Of a stretch of DNA of 64,000 nucleotides, positions 45,984 through 56,060 are shown piece after piece. Below the pieces are notes generated by a model. That model made no database searches. It saw nothing but the letters and a program-made list of their open reading frames with translations, and had not been told where the DNA came from. The DNA lies in NCBI RefSeq assembly GCF_028473745.1, contig NZ_CP101137.1, forward strand, positions 1 to 64,000. The letters run 5' to 3'. The DNA comes from Streptomyces sp. M92. Lineage in GTDB: Bacteria > Actinomycetota > Actinomycetes > Streptomycetales > Streptomycetaceae. The first letter of the stretch is position 1, and each line of letters begins with the position of its first letter. The translations under genes were made by a program, and so were the position numbers.

Positions 45984-46787
45984 TCACTCCCCGAGACCGG
46001 CCAGGTCGCGCAGGCGGCGGCCCTGGGCGGCGCGTTCGGCGGCGCGCTGGGCCTCGTAGTCGCGGCCGACGGCGCCCTGGAGGAGCGCCTTGGTCTCGAT
46101 GACGGCGTCGCGCGGCGCGGCGAGCACGGCGGAGGCCAGGTCGTGGACGGCACCGTCGAGCTGGTCCGCGGGCACGGCGAGGTTGGCCAGCCCGGTGTTC
46201 ACGGCCTCCTCGGCCATGACGAAGCGGCCCGTCGCGCAGATCTCCAGCGCGCGGGCGTAGCCGACCAGGGACACCAGGGGGTGCGTGCCCGTCAGGTCCG
46301 GCACCAGGCCGAGGCTGGTCTCGCGCATGGCGAACTGCACATCGTCCGCGACGACCCGCAGGTCACAGGCGAGGGCCAGCTGGAAGCCCGCCCCGATGGC
46401 GTGCCCCTGCACGGCGGCGATCGACAGGATGTCGCCGCGCCGCCACCAGGTGAACGCCTCCTGGTACTCGGTGATGGTCGCGTCCAGCTCGGCGTCGTCG
46501 CCCCGGGCCAGGTCGATGAACGACGGTTCGCCGTCGAAGCCCTCGGGCGTGAACGCCTGCCGGTCGAGCCCGGCCGAGAAGGACTTGCCCTCGGCGCGCA
46601 GCACCACGACCCGGACGGAGCCCGGCAGCAGCCGGCCGGCCTCGGTGAGCGCCCGCCACAGAGCGGGGCTCTGCGCGTTGCGCTTGGCCGGGTTGGTCAG
46701 TGTCACCGTGGCGATCGCGTCGTCGACGGTGAGCCGCACGCCGTCCTTGTCGAGTGCGGGACCGGGGTCGTGGGCGGGCGAAGCCAT
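45984..46787 (-). CDS. Enoyl-CoA hydratase/isomerase family protein
   Basis: Encodes 267 residues of the crotonase fold. The oxyanion-hole segments are present as VVLRAEGKSFSAGLDRQAF near residue 62 and AVQGHAIGAGFQLALACDLRVV near residue 128, followed by MRETSLGLVPDLTGTHPL near residue 155. The Glu of MRETSLG aligns with one catalytic acid and Asp of VPDLTG lies near the position of the other, so activity is likely. Substrate unknown; it may act in fatty-acid breakdown. It is convergent with the P10-like gene. Confidence 0.88.
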   Translation of the reverse strand: MASPAHDPGPALDKDGVRLTVDDAIATVTLTNPAKRNAQSPALWRALTEAGRLLPGSVRVVVLRAEGKSFSAGLDRQAFTPEGFDGEPSFIDLARGDDAELDATITEYQEAFTWWRRGDILSIAAVQGHAIGAGFQLALACDLRVVADDVQFAMRETSLGLVPDLTGTHPLVSLVGYARALEICATGRFVMAEEAVNTGLANLAVPADQLDGAVHDLASAVLAAPRDAVIETKALLQGAVGRDYEAQRAAERAAQGRRLRDLAGLGE

Positions 46788-46946
46788 GGGGCGCCTCCGA
46801 AAGGTGCGGTCGTCGTCCCCGTCGTACGCCGACGGGCATGCCGTGCGACGACGGAGTTAAGTGACTGCACAGTAACCACCCGGACGGTCCGACGACCGAC
46901 CGGGTGACCACCTTCACTTTCGAAAGCCGAGGGGTCGCCCGGAGCG

Positions 46947-47168
46947 TCAGGCCGATGTGGCCTTCTTGCCCCGGGTAGCCCCGCCACGCCCTCGGAGCGT
47001 GACGCCCGACTCACTGAGCATGCGGTGCACGAAGCCATACGAGCGGCCGGTTTCCTCGGCCAACGCCCGGATGCTTGCACCGGCGTCGTACTTCTTCTTC
47101 AGGTCTGCCGCGAGCTTGTCGCGCGCGGCGCCGGTCACCCGGCTGCCCTTCTTCAGAGTCTCGGCCAC
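46947..47168 (-). CDS. gbn: GATC-binding nucleoid-associated protein Gbn
   Basis: Encodes a 73-residue basic DNA-binding protein with a helix-turn-helix at residues about 18-50 (LKKKYDAGASIRALAEETGRSYGFVHRMLSESG) and a Gly/Arg/Lys tail. It corresponds, from memory of published work, to SCO1839, Gbn, a 73-residue NAP that binds GATC followed by (A/T)T at thousands of sites and generally lowers expression. The GTG at 47168 has GGAGG upstream, so the longer frame reaching 47345 is not the gene. Confidence 0.9.
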   Translation of the reverse strand: MAETLKKGSRVTGAARDKLAADLKKKYDAGASIRALAEETGRSYGFVHRMLSESGVTLRGRGGATRGKKATSA

Positions 47169-47301
47169 CCGTGCCTCCTCATGGGAAGTGCGCTCTGGTC
47201 TCCTCATGATCACCCCTCCCGGCCCCGATGGCCACCCATTCGGCAAGGTCGATGAGACAAGGTTGTGACGACAGGAGCGGGTCCCCACATACGGAATACG
47301 G

Positions 47302-47315
47302 GATTCCAGAGAATC
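47302..47315. promoter_or_regulatory. Small dyad in the gbn promoter region
   Basis: GATTC-CAGA-GAATC at 47302-47315 is a perfect inverted repeat about 135 bp upstream of the gbn start, between the gene and the terminator at 47369. It may be an operator. Confidence 0.35.
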
Positions 47316-47368
47316 GTGTCCGTACACCCGAACGGGTTTCTCCACGAAGTGCCAGGTCAGAAAGGCGT

Positions 47369-47405
47369 CGCGGCCGGACCCCCGGCGATGGGGGGTCCGG
47401 CCGCG
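47369..47405 (-). terminator. Terminator between the ABC-F gene and gbn
   Basis: Perfect 15-bp stem CGCGGCCGGACCCCC / GGGGGTCCGGCCGCG with loop GGCGATG, about 100 bp after the ABC-F stop in its direction of transcription. Confidence 0.85.
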
Positions 47406-47437
47406 AAATCCGTGTAGGACACACCTCGTGATGAGGA

Positions 47438-47503
47438 GATCTCACACAGATGGTGGATCACGGATCGACCGAATGATCCATAACCAGTGGATCATCCATT
47501 CGA

Positions 47504-47505
<2 letters not shown>
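47438..47505. promoter_or_regulatory. Cluster of six GATC sites with an ATGATCCA/TGGATCAT dyad
   Basis: GATC occurs at 47438, 47456, 47463, 47475, 47490 and 47502, six times in 68 bp. The pair at 47473-47480 (ATGATCCA) and 47488-47495 (TGGATCAT) forms a perfect dyad with a 7-bp spacer, and both read GATCAT on one strand, fitting the published Gbn target GATC(A/T)T. The cluster is between the ABC-F gene and gbn, near the end of the ABC-F gene, about 270 bp upstream of the gbn start. Confidence 0.5.
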
Positions 47506-49102
<1,597 letters not shown>

Positions 49103-49397
49103 GGTCAGACTCCTGGGCGGGTGGGTGGCGGGACGGGCGGCTGGAGGACGTTCCCGCCGTCTAATGCGCGAGGAGAATGGCCATGGGGCCAGTCTAACGG
49201 GGCCGTGCAAGCACTTTTCCCGGGTCCGGCCGTCAGCGGCCCCTTGTTCGGGGCTCCCCTGTTCGGAAGCGCTGGTCCGGGCCGTTGTCGGTGGACGGTG
49301 CCAGACTGGCGGCAGGGCTGGATTCCGGGACCTCACAGGCCAGTCGGGGTCCTCGCGGCGTCCGGCTCCGGCACCGGCTCACAAGGGAGTGATCGGC

Positions 49398-49811
49398 ATG
49401 GCAGGCATGGACGGCGGTCGTCCCAGCGTCTACCCGACGCTGCTGTACGCGGACGCCAAGGCGGCGGTGCGCCAGCTCACCCAGGCCTTCGGCTTCACGG
49501 AACTCGCCGTGTACGAGGGCGAGGACGGCTCGGTGGCCCACGCCGAGCTCGCCCAGGGCAACGGCGCGGTCATGCTCGGCTCGAAGGGCACGGGCAGCCG
49601 CTTCGACGAGGCGATGAAGAACGCCGGGACGACGGGGGTGTACGTCGTGGTGGACGACGTCGACGCCCACCACCGCCGGGCGGTGGAGCACGGCGCGGAG
49701 ATCCTGATGCCTCCGACCGACCAGGACTACGGCTCGCGGGACTACATGGCCCGGGACCTGGAGGGCAACATCTGGAGCTTCGGCACCTACGCGCCGGAGA
49801 TCCGCGCCTGA
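49398..49811 (+). CDS. VOC/glyoxalase-fold protein
   Basis: Encodes 137 residues of the vicinal-oxygen-chelate fold: SVYPTLLYADAKAAVRQLTQAFGF near the N-terminus, HAELAQGNGAVMLGS, then a second module VYVVVDDVDAHHRRAVEHGAEILMPPTDQDYGSRDYMARDLEGNIWSFGTY. This type (PhnB/YkcA-like) usually binds metal weakly and may act in antibiotic or toxin tolerance; function is not determined. The ATG at 49398 follows AAGGGAG at a good distance. Confidence 0.88.
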   Translation: MAGMDGGRPSVYPTLLYADAKAAVRQLTQAFGFTELAVYEGEDGSVAHAELAQGNGAVMLGSKGTGSRFDEAMKNAGTTGVYVVVDDVDAHHRRAVEHGAEILMPPTDQDYGSRDYMARDLEGNIWSFGTYAPEIRA

Positions 49812-49815
49812 ACCC

Positions 49816-49834
49816 GGGCCGAGGTCCTCGGCCC
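49816..49834. terminator. Bidirectional short hairpin
   Basis: GGGCCGAGG / CCTCGGCCC stem of 9 bp between the convergent VOC and hypothetical genes. Confidence 0.7.
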
Positions 49835-49839
49835 GCCCC

Positions 49840-51261
49840 TCAGCCGCCTCCGGTGTGCACCTGGAACGCCGCCCGGCGCACGGCCTTGGCCAGGGCGGGG
49901 TCGGGGTGCGCGGCGGCGAGCGCGACCAGGACCTGCACGGTGCGCGGGTGCCCGACCGCCCGTACCTCGTCGAGCAGGGCCGGGACGGTGGGCTGCACCG
50001 CGGACTCCAGGTGCCGCACGAGCAGCGGGGCCTCCCCGTGGTCGGCGACGGCGGCGGCGGTGTCGACCCACAGCCAGGTGGCCTCCCGGCGGGTGAGGAC
50101 GTGGTGGGCGTCCTCGGGGTCGGCGCCGTCGTGCTCGGCCAGCCACAGGAGGGCGTAGGGCCGCAACGCCGGTTCGTCGACGACGGCGCGGACGTCGGGC
50201 TCGGCGGGGGCGCCCACGACCCGCAGCGCGTCGAAGGCGAGGCCGCGCAGCAGGGCGTCCTCGCCGCGGGCGGCACCGATCAGCTCGGCGACGGCGCTGC
50301 CGACGGGGCGGGCGGCGAGCCAGGCGCGGTACTCGGCGCGGGCGGCGTTCGGGCGGAGCCGGCCGCAGCCGCGGAGCATGTCCTCGGCCGGCTGCTCGAT
50401 GTTGCCGGCGGGGCTCTGCGCGGCGACGCAGATCTGCTCCAGTTTGACCCAGACCGCCCAGCTGCCGAGCGGGGTGAGCGTGGCGTGACCGTCGCCACAG
50501 GTGAGGGCGCCGACGGAGGCGAGGGCGTGCAGGGCCCAGTCGAGGAGCGGGGCGAGCGGGGTGCCGGGGGCGGCGTCCGGGACCGGGGCGGCCTCGGCGG
50601 GCTGCGGGGTTCCCGGCTCGAGCCGGGGGCCGTAGGGCACCTCGCAGCGCTCGGTGCGCAGTTCGGTGACGCGCTGCTCCAGCAGGTCCAGGAGCTGCGC
50701 CACCGGAACGGGTCCGGCGGACAGCTGGAGGAAGGACAGCACCTGGGGCATCGCGGAGATGACCTCGGCCACGGCTGCGGGCTCCTGCCCGGCGGGCTCG
50801 GGGTGGGCGAGCGACCAGGCGTCGAAGAGGGCGACCCAGCCGCGCAGCACGGCGCTGTCGTCACGGTTCCAGGCGCGCAGCCGCCAGCCGGGGCGGGCGC
50901 TGTCGCCGTGCACCTCGACCAGTCCGGCGAGGCGGGCGGTGTCCCAGTCGGCGCGGACCTCTGCCGGGGTGAGGCCCAGCTCCCGGGCCGCGCGGTCGGC
51001 GGTCGCGTCGGAGAGGGTGGCCTTGCCGTCGGCGGTCGCGCTGCCGCTGCCGAGTGCGGTGTCGGCCCAGCGGGCGACGCGGGCCGCGTCTGCCAGGCCG
51101 GAGCGTGCCATTCTGGCCAGCTCCGACCGGGCCGGGGTGCCCTCCGGAGGCCGGGGCGCGGCGCGGCGCGGACGCCGCTGGGTCATCGCTTGGGGGGCGG
51201 CGGCCAGGGGTCGCGGGCGGACGAGTCGGAGCCTGGAGTCGCGCGGGATACGGGACGTCAC
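49840..51261 (-). CDS. Large hypothetical protein, conserved in Streptomyces
   Basis: Encodes about 473 residues, soluble and Ala/Leu/Glu-rich. Parts of the C-terminal half look like short helical (HEAT-like) repeats (AVVDEPALRPYALLWLAEHDGADPEDAHHVLTRREATWLWVDTAAAV). The N-terminus is basic and Pro/Arg-rich. The GTG at 51261 has GGAAGA upstream and is preferred; ATG at 51186 is an alternative without a good ribosome site. Function unknown. Confidence 0.72.
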   Translation of the reverse strand: MTSRIPRDSRLRLVRPRPLAAAPQAMTQRRPRRAAPRPPEGTPARSELARMARSGLADAARVARWADTALGSGSATADGKATLSDATADRAARELGLTPAEVRADWDTARLAGLVEVHGDSARPGWRLRAWNRDDSAVLRGWVALFDAWSLAHPEPAGQEPAAVAEVISAMPQVLSFLQLSAGPVPVAQLLDLLEQRVTELRTERCEVPYGPRLEPGTPQPAEAAPVPDAAPGTPLAPLLDWALHALASVGALTCGDGHATLTPLGSWAVWVKLEQICVAAQSPAGNIEQPAEDMLRGCGRLRPNAARAEYRAWLAARPVGSAVAELIGAARGEDALLRGLAFDALRVVGAPAEPDVRAVVDEPALRPYALLWLAEHDGADPEDAHHVLTRREATWLWVDTAAAVADHGEAPLLVRHLESAVQPTVPALLDEVRAVGHPRTVQVLVALAAAHPDPALAKAVRRAAFQVHTGGG

Positions 51262-51297
51262 GGGTGCAGTCTTCCGGTTGACCGTCCGAAAACCCAA

Positions 51298-51968
51298 ACG
51301 GAATGCGACGACCCCCGTCCGGCACGGGGGACGTATCGGTCTGGAACGCCTTCCGGAGCACGATCAAGCCACCAGTACGGCATTAAACGGAACCGGTAGG
51401 GAGCAGGGTGGGCACGGTCCCGCCGGGCCGCCCGTCACCCGTCGCCGGGGGCGCCGGCCGGGCGGCGCCCGGAGCGGACGGCGAGGGCCGCCCGCAGTAC
51501 GCGACAGTCCCGGCGGACACGCACGGCACCGGACCGCCAGAACACAGCACGCGCACCGCAAGGCACCCCTCAGGCACGCGTGCCCGGAAGACACCGGCGG
51601 GAAGGCCAACCCGCGGGACGAATCGCGACGATCACCGGCAGTACACGACAGACCCGGCGGACACGCACGGCACGGACTCGACGGAGGCACGCGGCCGGGG
51701 CGTACCCGGCGGTACGGAGCACGGGGCCGCCCGTACACGGCAGGCACCGGCCTGCCCACCGGAGGCACCGGCGGGCGGGCCGGGGCGGGTGGCAAAGAGC
51801 CGCCGACTGGCCGGCGCGTCCCTGGAGGCGCACCGCACGGGTGCGCCGACGAGGCAGGGAGCAGGGCCGCCGAAGGCACCGGGCAGGGATTCGAGGGAAC
51901 ACCGGCACGGGTGCGCGCCGGAGTGCCCGGGCGGACCGACGGAGGCGGCCGGCGCGGAGACCGCCGGG
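51298..51968. other. Unexplained 670-bp non-coding stretch with imperfect repeats
   Basis: No convincing gene lies between the large hypothetical gene and the convergent-side hydrolase. Short open frames on the minus strand are Arg/Pro/Cys-rich, without homology or clear ribosome sites. The stretch contains an imperfect direct repeat of about 36 bp at 51494-51529 and 51638-51673 (two mismatches, offset 144 bp), with further similar words such as ACCGGCGGG. It may be a decayed or repeat-derived segment or a structured RNA. Confidence 0.55.
51494..51673. repeat. Imperfect direct repeat, 144 bp apart
   Basis: Two copies, at 51494-51529 and 51638-51673, match at 34 of 36 positions; both contain CCCGGCGGACACGCACGGCA. 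Confidence 0.75.
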
Positions 51969-53096
51969 TCACACCAGCGGGGTCATGAAGCGGCGCAGCG
52001 TCTCTTCGTAGTCGTCGGGGTCGGCGTTCCACATGGCACCGTGCGGGGCGCCCTTGACGGGGTGCAGGGCGACCAGGCGGGGATGGGTGTCGGCGAGGCG
52101 GCGGGAGAGGCGCCAGGGGGAGACCGCGTCGTCGGGGCCGTGGAAGATCAGGGTGGGGACCGCCGGGCGGTAGAGGCCGGCGGTTCCCGCGTCGTGGTCG
52201 GCGTGCAGGCCGGCGCGGCCCTGGGCGGCGCGGACGGCGAGCGGCAGGAGCGCGCCCGGGGTGCGGCGGGCGGCGGCCAGGGCGCGCAGGGTGGTCTCCC
52301 AGCTGAGGACCGGGGAGTCGAGTACGAGCCCCGCGATGCGCTCGCGTACGCCGGAGAGCGCGGCGGTGCGCAGGGCCATGGTGGCGCCGGTGGACCAGCC
52401 GAGCAGGACGACCTGGCGGGCGCCGTGTTCGACGGCGTAGCGGACGGCCGCGTCCACGTCGCGCCACTCGGTCTCGCCGAAGTGGTGCAGGCCGTCCGGC
52501 GAGGGCGGGGCGCCGACGTCGCCGCGGTAGGCGAGGGCGAGCACCGGGACGCTGCGGCGGTGCAGGGGCGCGATGAGGTTCAGGGCGTGTTCGCGGGTGG
52601 CGGCCAGGCCGTGCACGGCGATGACCCAGGTCGGCCGGGACCCGGGCAGGAACCAGGCCGGGAGCGGCCCGAGCTCGCCGGGGACCTCGACGTCGGCGAA
52701 GTCGAGGTCGAGGGCGGTGCCCGGGTTGCCGACGTACAGGTTCGGCGTGAACCAGGCGCGGTCGCCGGCCGTGAGGGTGCCGTGCGTGACGCGTTCGAGG
52801 CGGCGTACGACGGTGTCGGCGCCGTGGTCGGCGGTGCCGAGGACCGGGCCGACGACCGCGTGGGAGCCGTCGCCGGCGAGGCCGTAGCGGCCGGGGCGCA
52901 GTGCGGCCAGGTCCCGGGTGAGGATGATCTGGCCGGCGGCGGTGCCGTGCACGGTGAGCCGCGGTTCGGTGGGCAGGGGCCGGCCGGGCGGAGCCTTGAG
53001 CGCGGCGTCGCTGGCGAGCCGTCCGGCGGCGACGCTCGCCGCCCCTGCGGCCAGGGCTGCGGTGACGGCGGCGGCCGTCGCGGGGAGGATGCGCAC
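51969..53096 (-). CDS. Alpha/beta-hydrolase, membrane-anchored or exported
   Basis: Encodes a 375-residue protein with an N-terminal hydrophobic helix (residues about 4-25, TAAAVTAALAAGAASVAAG). The hydrolase core (residues about 125-370) has the oxyanion segment AVHGLAATREHAL, the nucleophile elbow GWSTGA near residue 235 and the acid in FHGPDDAVSP near residue 320; a His is expected at GAPHGAMW. It resembles prolyl-oligopeptidase-type esterases. Substrate unknown. Confidence 0.85.
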   Translation of the reverse strand: MRILPATAAAVTAALAAGAASVAAGRLASDAALKAPPGRPLPTEPRLTVHGTAAGQIILTRDLAALRPGRYGLAGDGSHAVVGPVLGTADHGADTVVRRLERVTHGTLTAGDRAWFTPNLYVGNPGTALDLDFADVEVPGELGPLPAWFLPGSRPTWVIAVHGLAATREHALNLIAPLHRRSVPVLALAYRGDVGAPPSPDGLHHFGETEWRDVDAAVRYAVEHGARQVVLLGWSTGATMALRTAALSGVRERIAGLVLDSPVLSWETTLRALAAARRTPGALLPLAVRAAQGRAGLHADHDAGTAGLYRPAVPTLIFHGPDDAVSPWRLSRRLADTHPRLVALHPVKGAPHGAMWNADPDDYEETLRRFMTPLV

Positions 53097-53190
53097 GCCT
53101 TTCAGTTTCCCGGGGGGCCGCGGAGTAAGCCACCGGACGACGGACGCGCGGGCCCGTTCGGATCAACGGGACCGTGGGCCGTGCCGGGGG

Positions 53191-53892
53191 TCAGGGCCGC
53201 TGCCCGTACCCGCGCAGCCGGTCGGCCGCCTCGGCCAGCTGCTCCCCGGTCAGCAGCGACGGCGACCGGCCCGGCACCGAGGAGGCCGTCAGCCACAGAC
53301 GGCACATCCACTCCAGCTGGGCGGTGCGGTCGTACGCCTGGTCGAGGGAGGTGCCGTAGGTGAGGGTGCCGTGGTTCTGGAGCAGGCAGCCGGTGCGGTC
53401 GGTGAGGGCGTCGAGCATGTGGCGGGCCAGTTCGTCGGTGCCGTAGGCCGCGTAGGGGGCGACGCGGACGGGGCCGCCGAGCGCCGCGGTCATGTAGTGG
53501 ACCGGCGGGAGCTCGGGGACGAGCAGGGAGACGGCCGTGGCGTGCACGGCGTGGGTGTGGACGACGGCGCGGGCGTCGGTGGCTCGGTAGACGGCGAGGT
53601 GCATGGGCAGTTCGCTGGTGGGGACGAGGGTGCCGAGCACCTGCCGGCCGTCGAGGTCGACGCCGGTGATGTCCTCGGGGGCCAGACGGTCGTAGGACAC
53701 ACCCGAAGGGGTGACCAGCACCGTGTCGCCGACGCGCACCGAGACGTTGCCCGAGGTGCCGACCACCAGCCCGTCCGCCACCGTCCGCCGGGCCGCGGCG
53801 ACGAGCGCCGCCCAGGCCGCCCTCCGGTCCCGTTCCTCTTCCGGTTCCGTTCGTCCGGCCGCCCCTGCGGCCCGCGAATACGTCACAGTCAC
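53191..53892 (-). CDS. Class II aldolase/adducin family protein (FucA/AraD-like)
   Basis: Encodes about 233 residues of the L-fuculose-phosphate aldolase fold. Zinc-binding histidines lie in VVHTHAVHATAVSLL near residue 95, the GTSGNVSVR motif is near residue 45, and QNHGTLTYGTSLDQAYD near residue 162 supplies the third ligand. Likely cleaves or epimerises a sugar phosphate; substrate unknown. The start is the GTG at 53892 with GGAGGAG upstream; the next GTG, at 53886, is an equally good alternative. Confidence 0.88.
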   Translation of the reverse strand: MTVTYSRAAGAAGRTEPEEERDRRAAWAALVAAARRTVADGLVVGTSGNVSVRVGDTVLVTPSGVSYDRLAPEDITGVDLDGRQVLGTLVPTSELPMHLAVYRATDARAVVHTHAVHATAVSLLVPELPPVHYMTAALGGPVRVAPYAAYGTDELARHMLDALTDRTGCLLQNHGTLTYGTSLDQAYDRTAQLEWMCRLWLTASSVPGRSPSLLTGEQLAEAADRLRGYGQRP

Positions 53893-54040
53893 CGTCTCCT
53901 CCCCGCCCGCTCCGGGCCCGTTTTGGCCACCGCCGACCGGCGTCGCGGCGATCCTGCCAGGCACGTCTCCGGAGAGCATCGGGGCGGACACGCGGAGGGA
54001 GGCGGTGGCGCCGGTTCCGGTCACCGTGGCGCCCTGCTCA

Positions 54041-54062
54041 GTTCATCTTCCGTTCACCATGG
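54041..54062 (+). promoter_or_regulatory. PHO box: PhoP direct repeats upstream of pitH2
   Basis: Two adjacent 11-bp direct repeats, GTTCATCTTCC (54041-54051) and GTTCACCATGG (54052-54062), 48-69 bp upstream of the pit start codon. They match the Streptomyces PHO box (11-bp direct repeats with GTTCA[CT]C core). From memory, PhoP control of pitH2 through 11-nt direct repeats has been shown for S. coelicolor. Weaker flanking repeats may continue on both sides. Confidence 0.82.
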
Positions 54063-54109
54063 TTACCTACGTTCGTCCAGCCAATGACCTCGAACGATTG
54101 CCTGGGTAA

Positions 54110-55366
54110 ATGGAAAGCTTCTCGCTGATCCTCGCGATTGTGGTGGTGACCGCTCTCGCGTTCGATTTCACGAACGGTTTCCACGACACCGCCAACGCGA
54201 TGGCAACGACCATTTCGACCGGTGCGCTCAAGCCCAAGGTGGCGGTGGCGATGTCCGCCGTCCTCAACCTTGTCGGCGCCTTCCTCTCCGTGGAGGTCGC
54301 CAACACGATCTCCAAGGGTCTCGTGGACGAGACCGGCATCCGTCCCGAGGTCATCTTCGCCGCCCTGGTCGGCGCGATCCTCTGGAACCTGCTGACCTGG
54401 CTGGTCGGGCTCCCGTCCAGCTCCTCCCACGCCCTCATGGGCGGCCTGATCGGTGCCGCGGTCGCTTCGGCGGGCGTCGGCGCGGTCAACGGCGACGCGC
54501 TCGTCACCAAGGTGCTGATCCCCGCGATCGCCGCCCCGCTCGTCGCGGGCGTCGCGGCGATGCTCGGCGCACGGCTGACGTACAAGCTCGGCCGCAAGGC
54601 CGACGGCAAGGCCGCCGCGAAGGGCTACCGGGCCGGACAGATCGCCTCCGCCGGTCTGGTCTCGCTGGCCCACGGCACCAACGACGCCCAGAAGACGATG
54701 GGCATCATCACCCTCGCCCTGGTCGCCGGCGGCTCGCTCGCCCCCGACTCCGACCCGCCCATGTGGGTCATCCTCTCCGCGGGCATCGCCATCGCGCTCG
54801 GCACCTACCTCGGCGGCTGGCGCATCATCCGCACCATGGGCAAGGGCCTGACCGACCTCCAGCCGCAGCAGGGCTTCGCCGCCCAGACCAGCGCCGCGAC
54901 GGTCATCCTGGCCTCCTCGCACCTCGGCTTCTCCCTCTCCACCACGCACTCGGTCTCCGGCGCGGTGATGGGCGCGGGCCTCGGCCGCAAGGGGGGCGTG
55001 GTCCGCTGGTCCACGGCCACCCGGATGTTCGTCGCCTGGGGCCTGACCCTGCCGGCCGCGGCCCTGGTCGCCGCGATCGCCGAGTGGGTCTGCGGACTGG
55101 GTGACTGGGGCACCGCCCTGGTCGCGGTCTTCCTGGTCGCCTCCAGCGCCGCCATCTGGAAGCTCTCCCGGCGCGAGGTCGTCGACCACACCAACGTCAT
55201 CGACGCCGACGAGCCCGAGCAGTCCGGCGTGGTGACCCAGGCGATGGCCGCCGTGACCCCGCCCCCGGCGGGCGTGACCGAGGAGCCGGTGGCCGCCGTC
55301 GCGTCCTCCGTGGCGGAGTCGCCGGAGTCGTCCGAGTCCAAGGCCCCCTCGGCCACCACCGTCTGA
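54110..55366 (+). CDS. pitH2: Low-affinity phosphate transporter PitH2 (PiT family)
   Basis: Encodes a 418-residue permease with about ten helices. The duplicated PiT motif is visible in FDFTNGFHDTANAMATTIS near residue 20 and SLAHGTNDAQKTMGIITLALVAGG near residue 188; the second contains the substrate-site GTNDAQ. A negatively charged, Pro-rich C-terminal tail follows the last helix. It takes up phosphate with a proton or metal-phosphate. It diverges from the aldolase gene and sits behind a PHO box. From memory this is SCO1845. Confidence 0.94.
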   Translation: MESFSLILAIVVVTALAFDFTNGFHDTANAMATTISTGALKPKVAVAMSAVLNLVGAFLSVEVANTISKGLVDETGIRPEVIFAALVGAILWNLLTWLVGLPSSSSHALMGGLIGAAVASAGVGAVNGDALVTKVLIPAIAAPLVAGVAAMLGARLTYKLGRKADGKAAAKGYRAGQIASAGLVSLAHGTNDAQKTMGIITLALVAGGSLAPDSDPPMWVILSAGIAIALGTYLGGWRIIRTMGKGLTDLQPQQGFAAQTSAATVILASSHLGFSLSTTHSVSGAVMGAGLGRKGGVVRWSTATRMFVAWGLTLPAAALVAAIAEWVCGLGDWGTALVAVFLVASSAAIWKLSRREVVDHTNVIDADEPEQSGVVTQAMAAVTPPPAGVTEEPVAAVASSVAESPESSESKAPSATTV

Positions 55367-55400
55367 GCCCGCGCCCCGGGTACGAAGGAAACGAACCTCC

Positions 55401-55622
55401 ATGAGCATCGACTGGGCAGCTCTCGGCTCCGTCTTCGGGGTCAGCCTCGTGGCCACCGTGGCCCTGGTGGGCCTGTTCACCCTCGGCATCGCCGGCCTCT
55501 CCCGCCAGGAGCGGGCCGCCGCCGAGGGAGGCTCCGCGGGCCTCGCGGTCACCGGCGCTTACGCGTGCTTCGCCGCCTGCGCGGCGGCGGTGGCGTACGG
55601 CATCTATCTGATCGTCGCCTGA
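55401..55622 (+). CDS. Small two-helix membrane protein downstream of pitH2
   Basis: Encodes 73 residues with helices at residues about 8-32 (LGSVFGVSLVATVALVGLFTLGIAG) and 50-72 (TGAYACFAACAAAVAYGIYLIVA), separated by a charged loop SRQERAAAEGG. It lies 34 bp after pitH2 in the same direction, so it is probably co-transcribed and may assist the transporter. The family is unnamed. Confidence 0.82.
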   Translation: MSIDWAALGSVFGVSLVATVALVGLFTLGIAGLSRQERAAAEGGSAGLAVTGAYACFAACAAAVAYGIYLIVA

Positions 55623-55643
55623 GCCCCACCCGCACGTACTCGC

Positions 55644-55688
55644 CCGCCCCGTCCGGACCCGGTCTCCACCGGCCTCCGGGCGGGGCGG
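55644..55688. terminator. Terminator of the pitH2 operon
   Basis: Long imperfect hairpin: CCGCCCCG/CGGGGCGG outer stem, CCGGA/TCCGG middle and CCGG/CCGG inner stem. Confidence 0.75.
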
Positions 55689-55975
55689 TTCCCGTTTCAC
55701 GGACAACACCGGCGACGTGCGCACCTTGCGGCTCCGGTGCCCCCCTGGGAGGGAATCCCACCGTCAACCGCGTGTGACGGCTTCCGCTTGTGAATTTTCG
55801 TCGACCTCCAGTAGCCGACGCAGGACCCACTGCTCCGGTCCTGCCACACGAGCAACTTTCCCCTCAGAAGGCACATCCCTTTGGTGTCATTTCGAGCGGC
55901 TTCGTCAGCGTTCGGGCTAGCGAGGTGACCCTGCCGGAAAGACACATGTCATACTGACCACCTCTGGTCGCCAGT

Positions 55976-56015
55976 GTCGAACTAACCTATTCTCAACGAG
56001 AGTTGTTATTTCGAC
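55976..56015. promoter_or_regulatory. Nested dyad, likely operator of the XRE regulator
   Basis: Outer arms GTCGAACTAAC (55976-55986) and GTTATTTCGAC (56005-56015) are complementary at 10 of 11 positions. Inside, with nearly the same centre, TCTC-AAC-GAGA (55991-56001) forms a second dyad. The centre is about 65 bp upstream of the regulator ATG, suggesting autoregulation. Confidence 0.55.
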
Positions 56016-56060
56016 GGTGGCGACCCGACCGGTCAACGACGACATGTGGCAGGGAGCACC

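Larger units (their letters stand above)
55623..56060 (+). promoter_or_regulatory. 438-bp region between the pit operon and the XRE regulator
   Basis: After the terminator no gene is seen. The sequence from about 55760 to 56050 is noticeably more AT-rich than its surroundings (for example TTGTGAATTTTCG and GTTGTTATTTCG), which marks a promoter/operator zone and a likely junction of an accessory module. It contains the nested dyad described separately. Confidence 0.55.

Noticed and set aside
47169-47345. Longer start for gbn giving a 132-residue protein
   Set aside because: The GTG at 47168 has GGAGG at the right distance and yields the 73-residue Gbn; the extension has no homology and crosses promoter-like sequence.
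51383-51908. Minus-strand short open frames in the unexplained stretch
   Set aside because: Arg/Cys/Pro-rich, overlapping in different frames, with no ribosome site and no recognisable homology.
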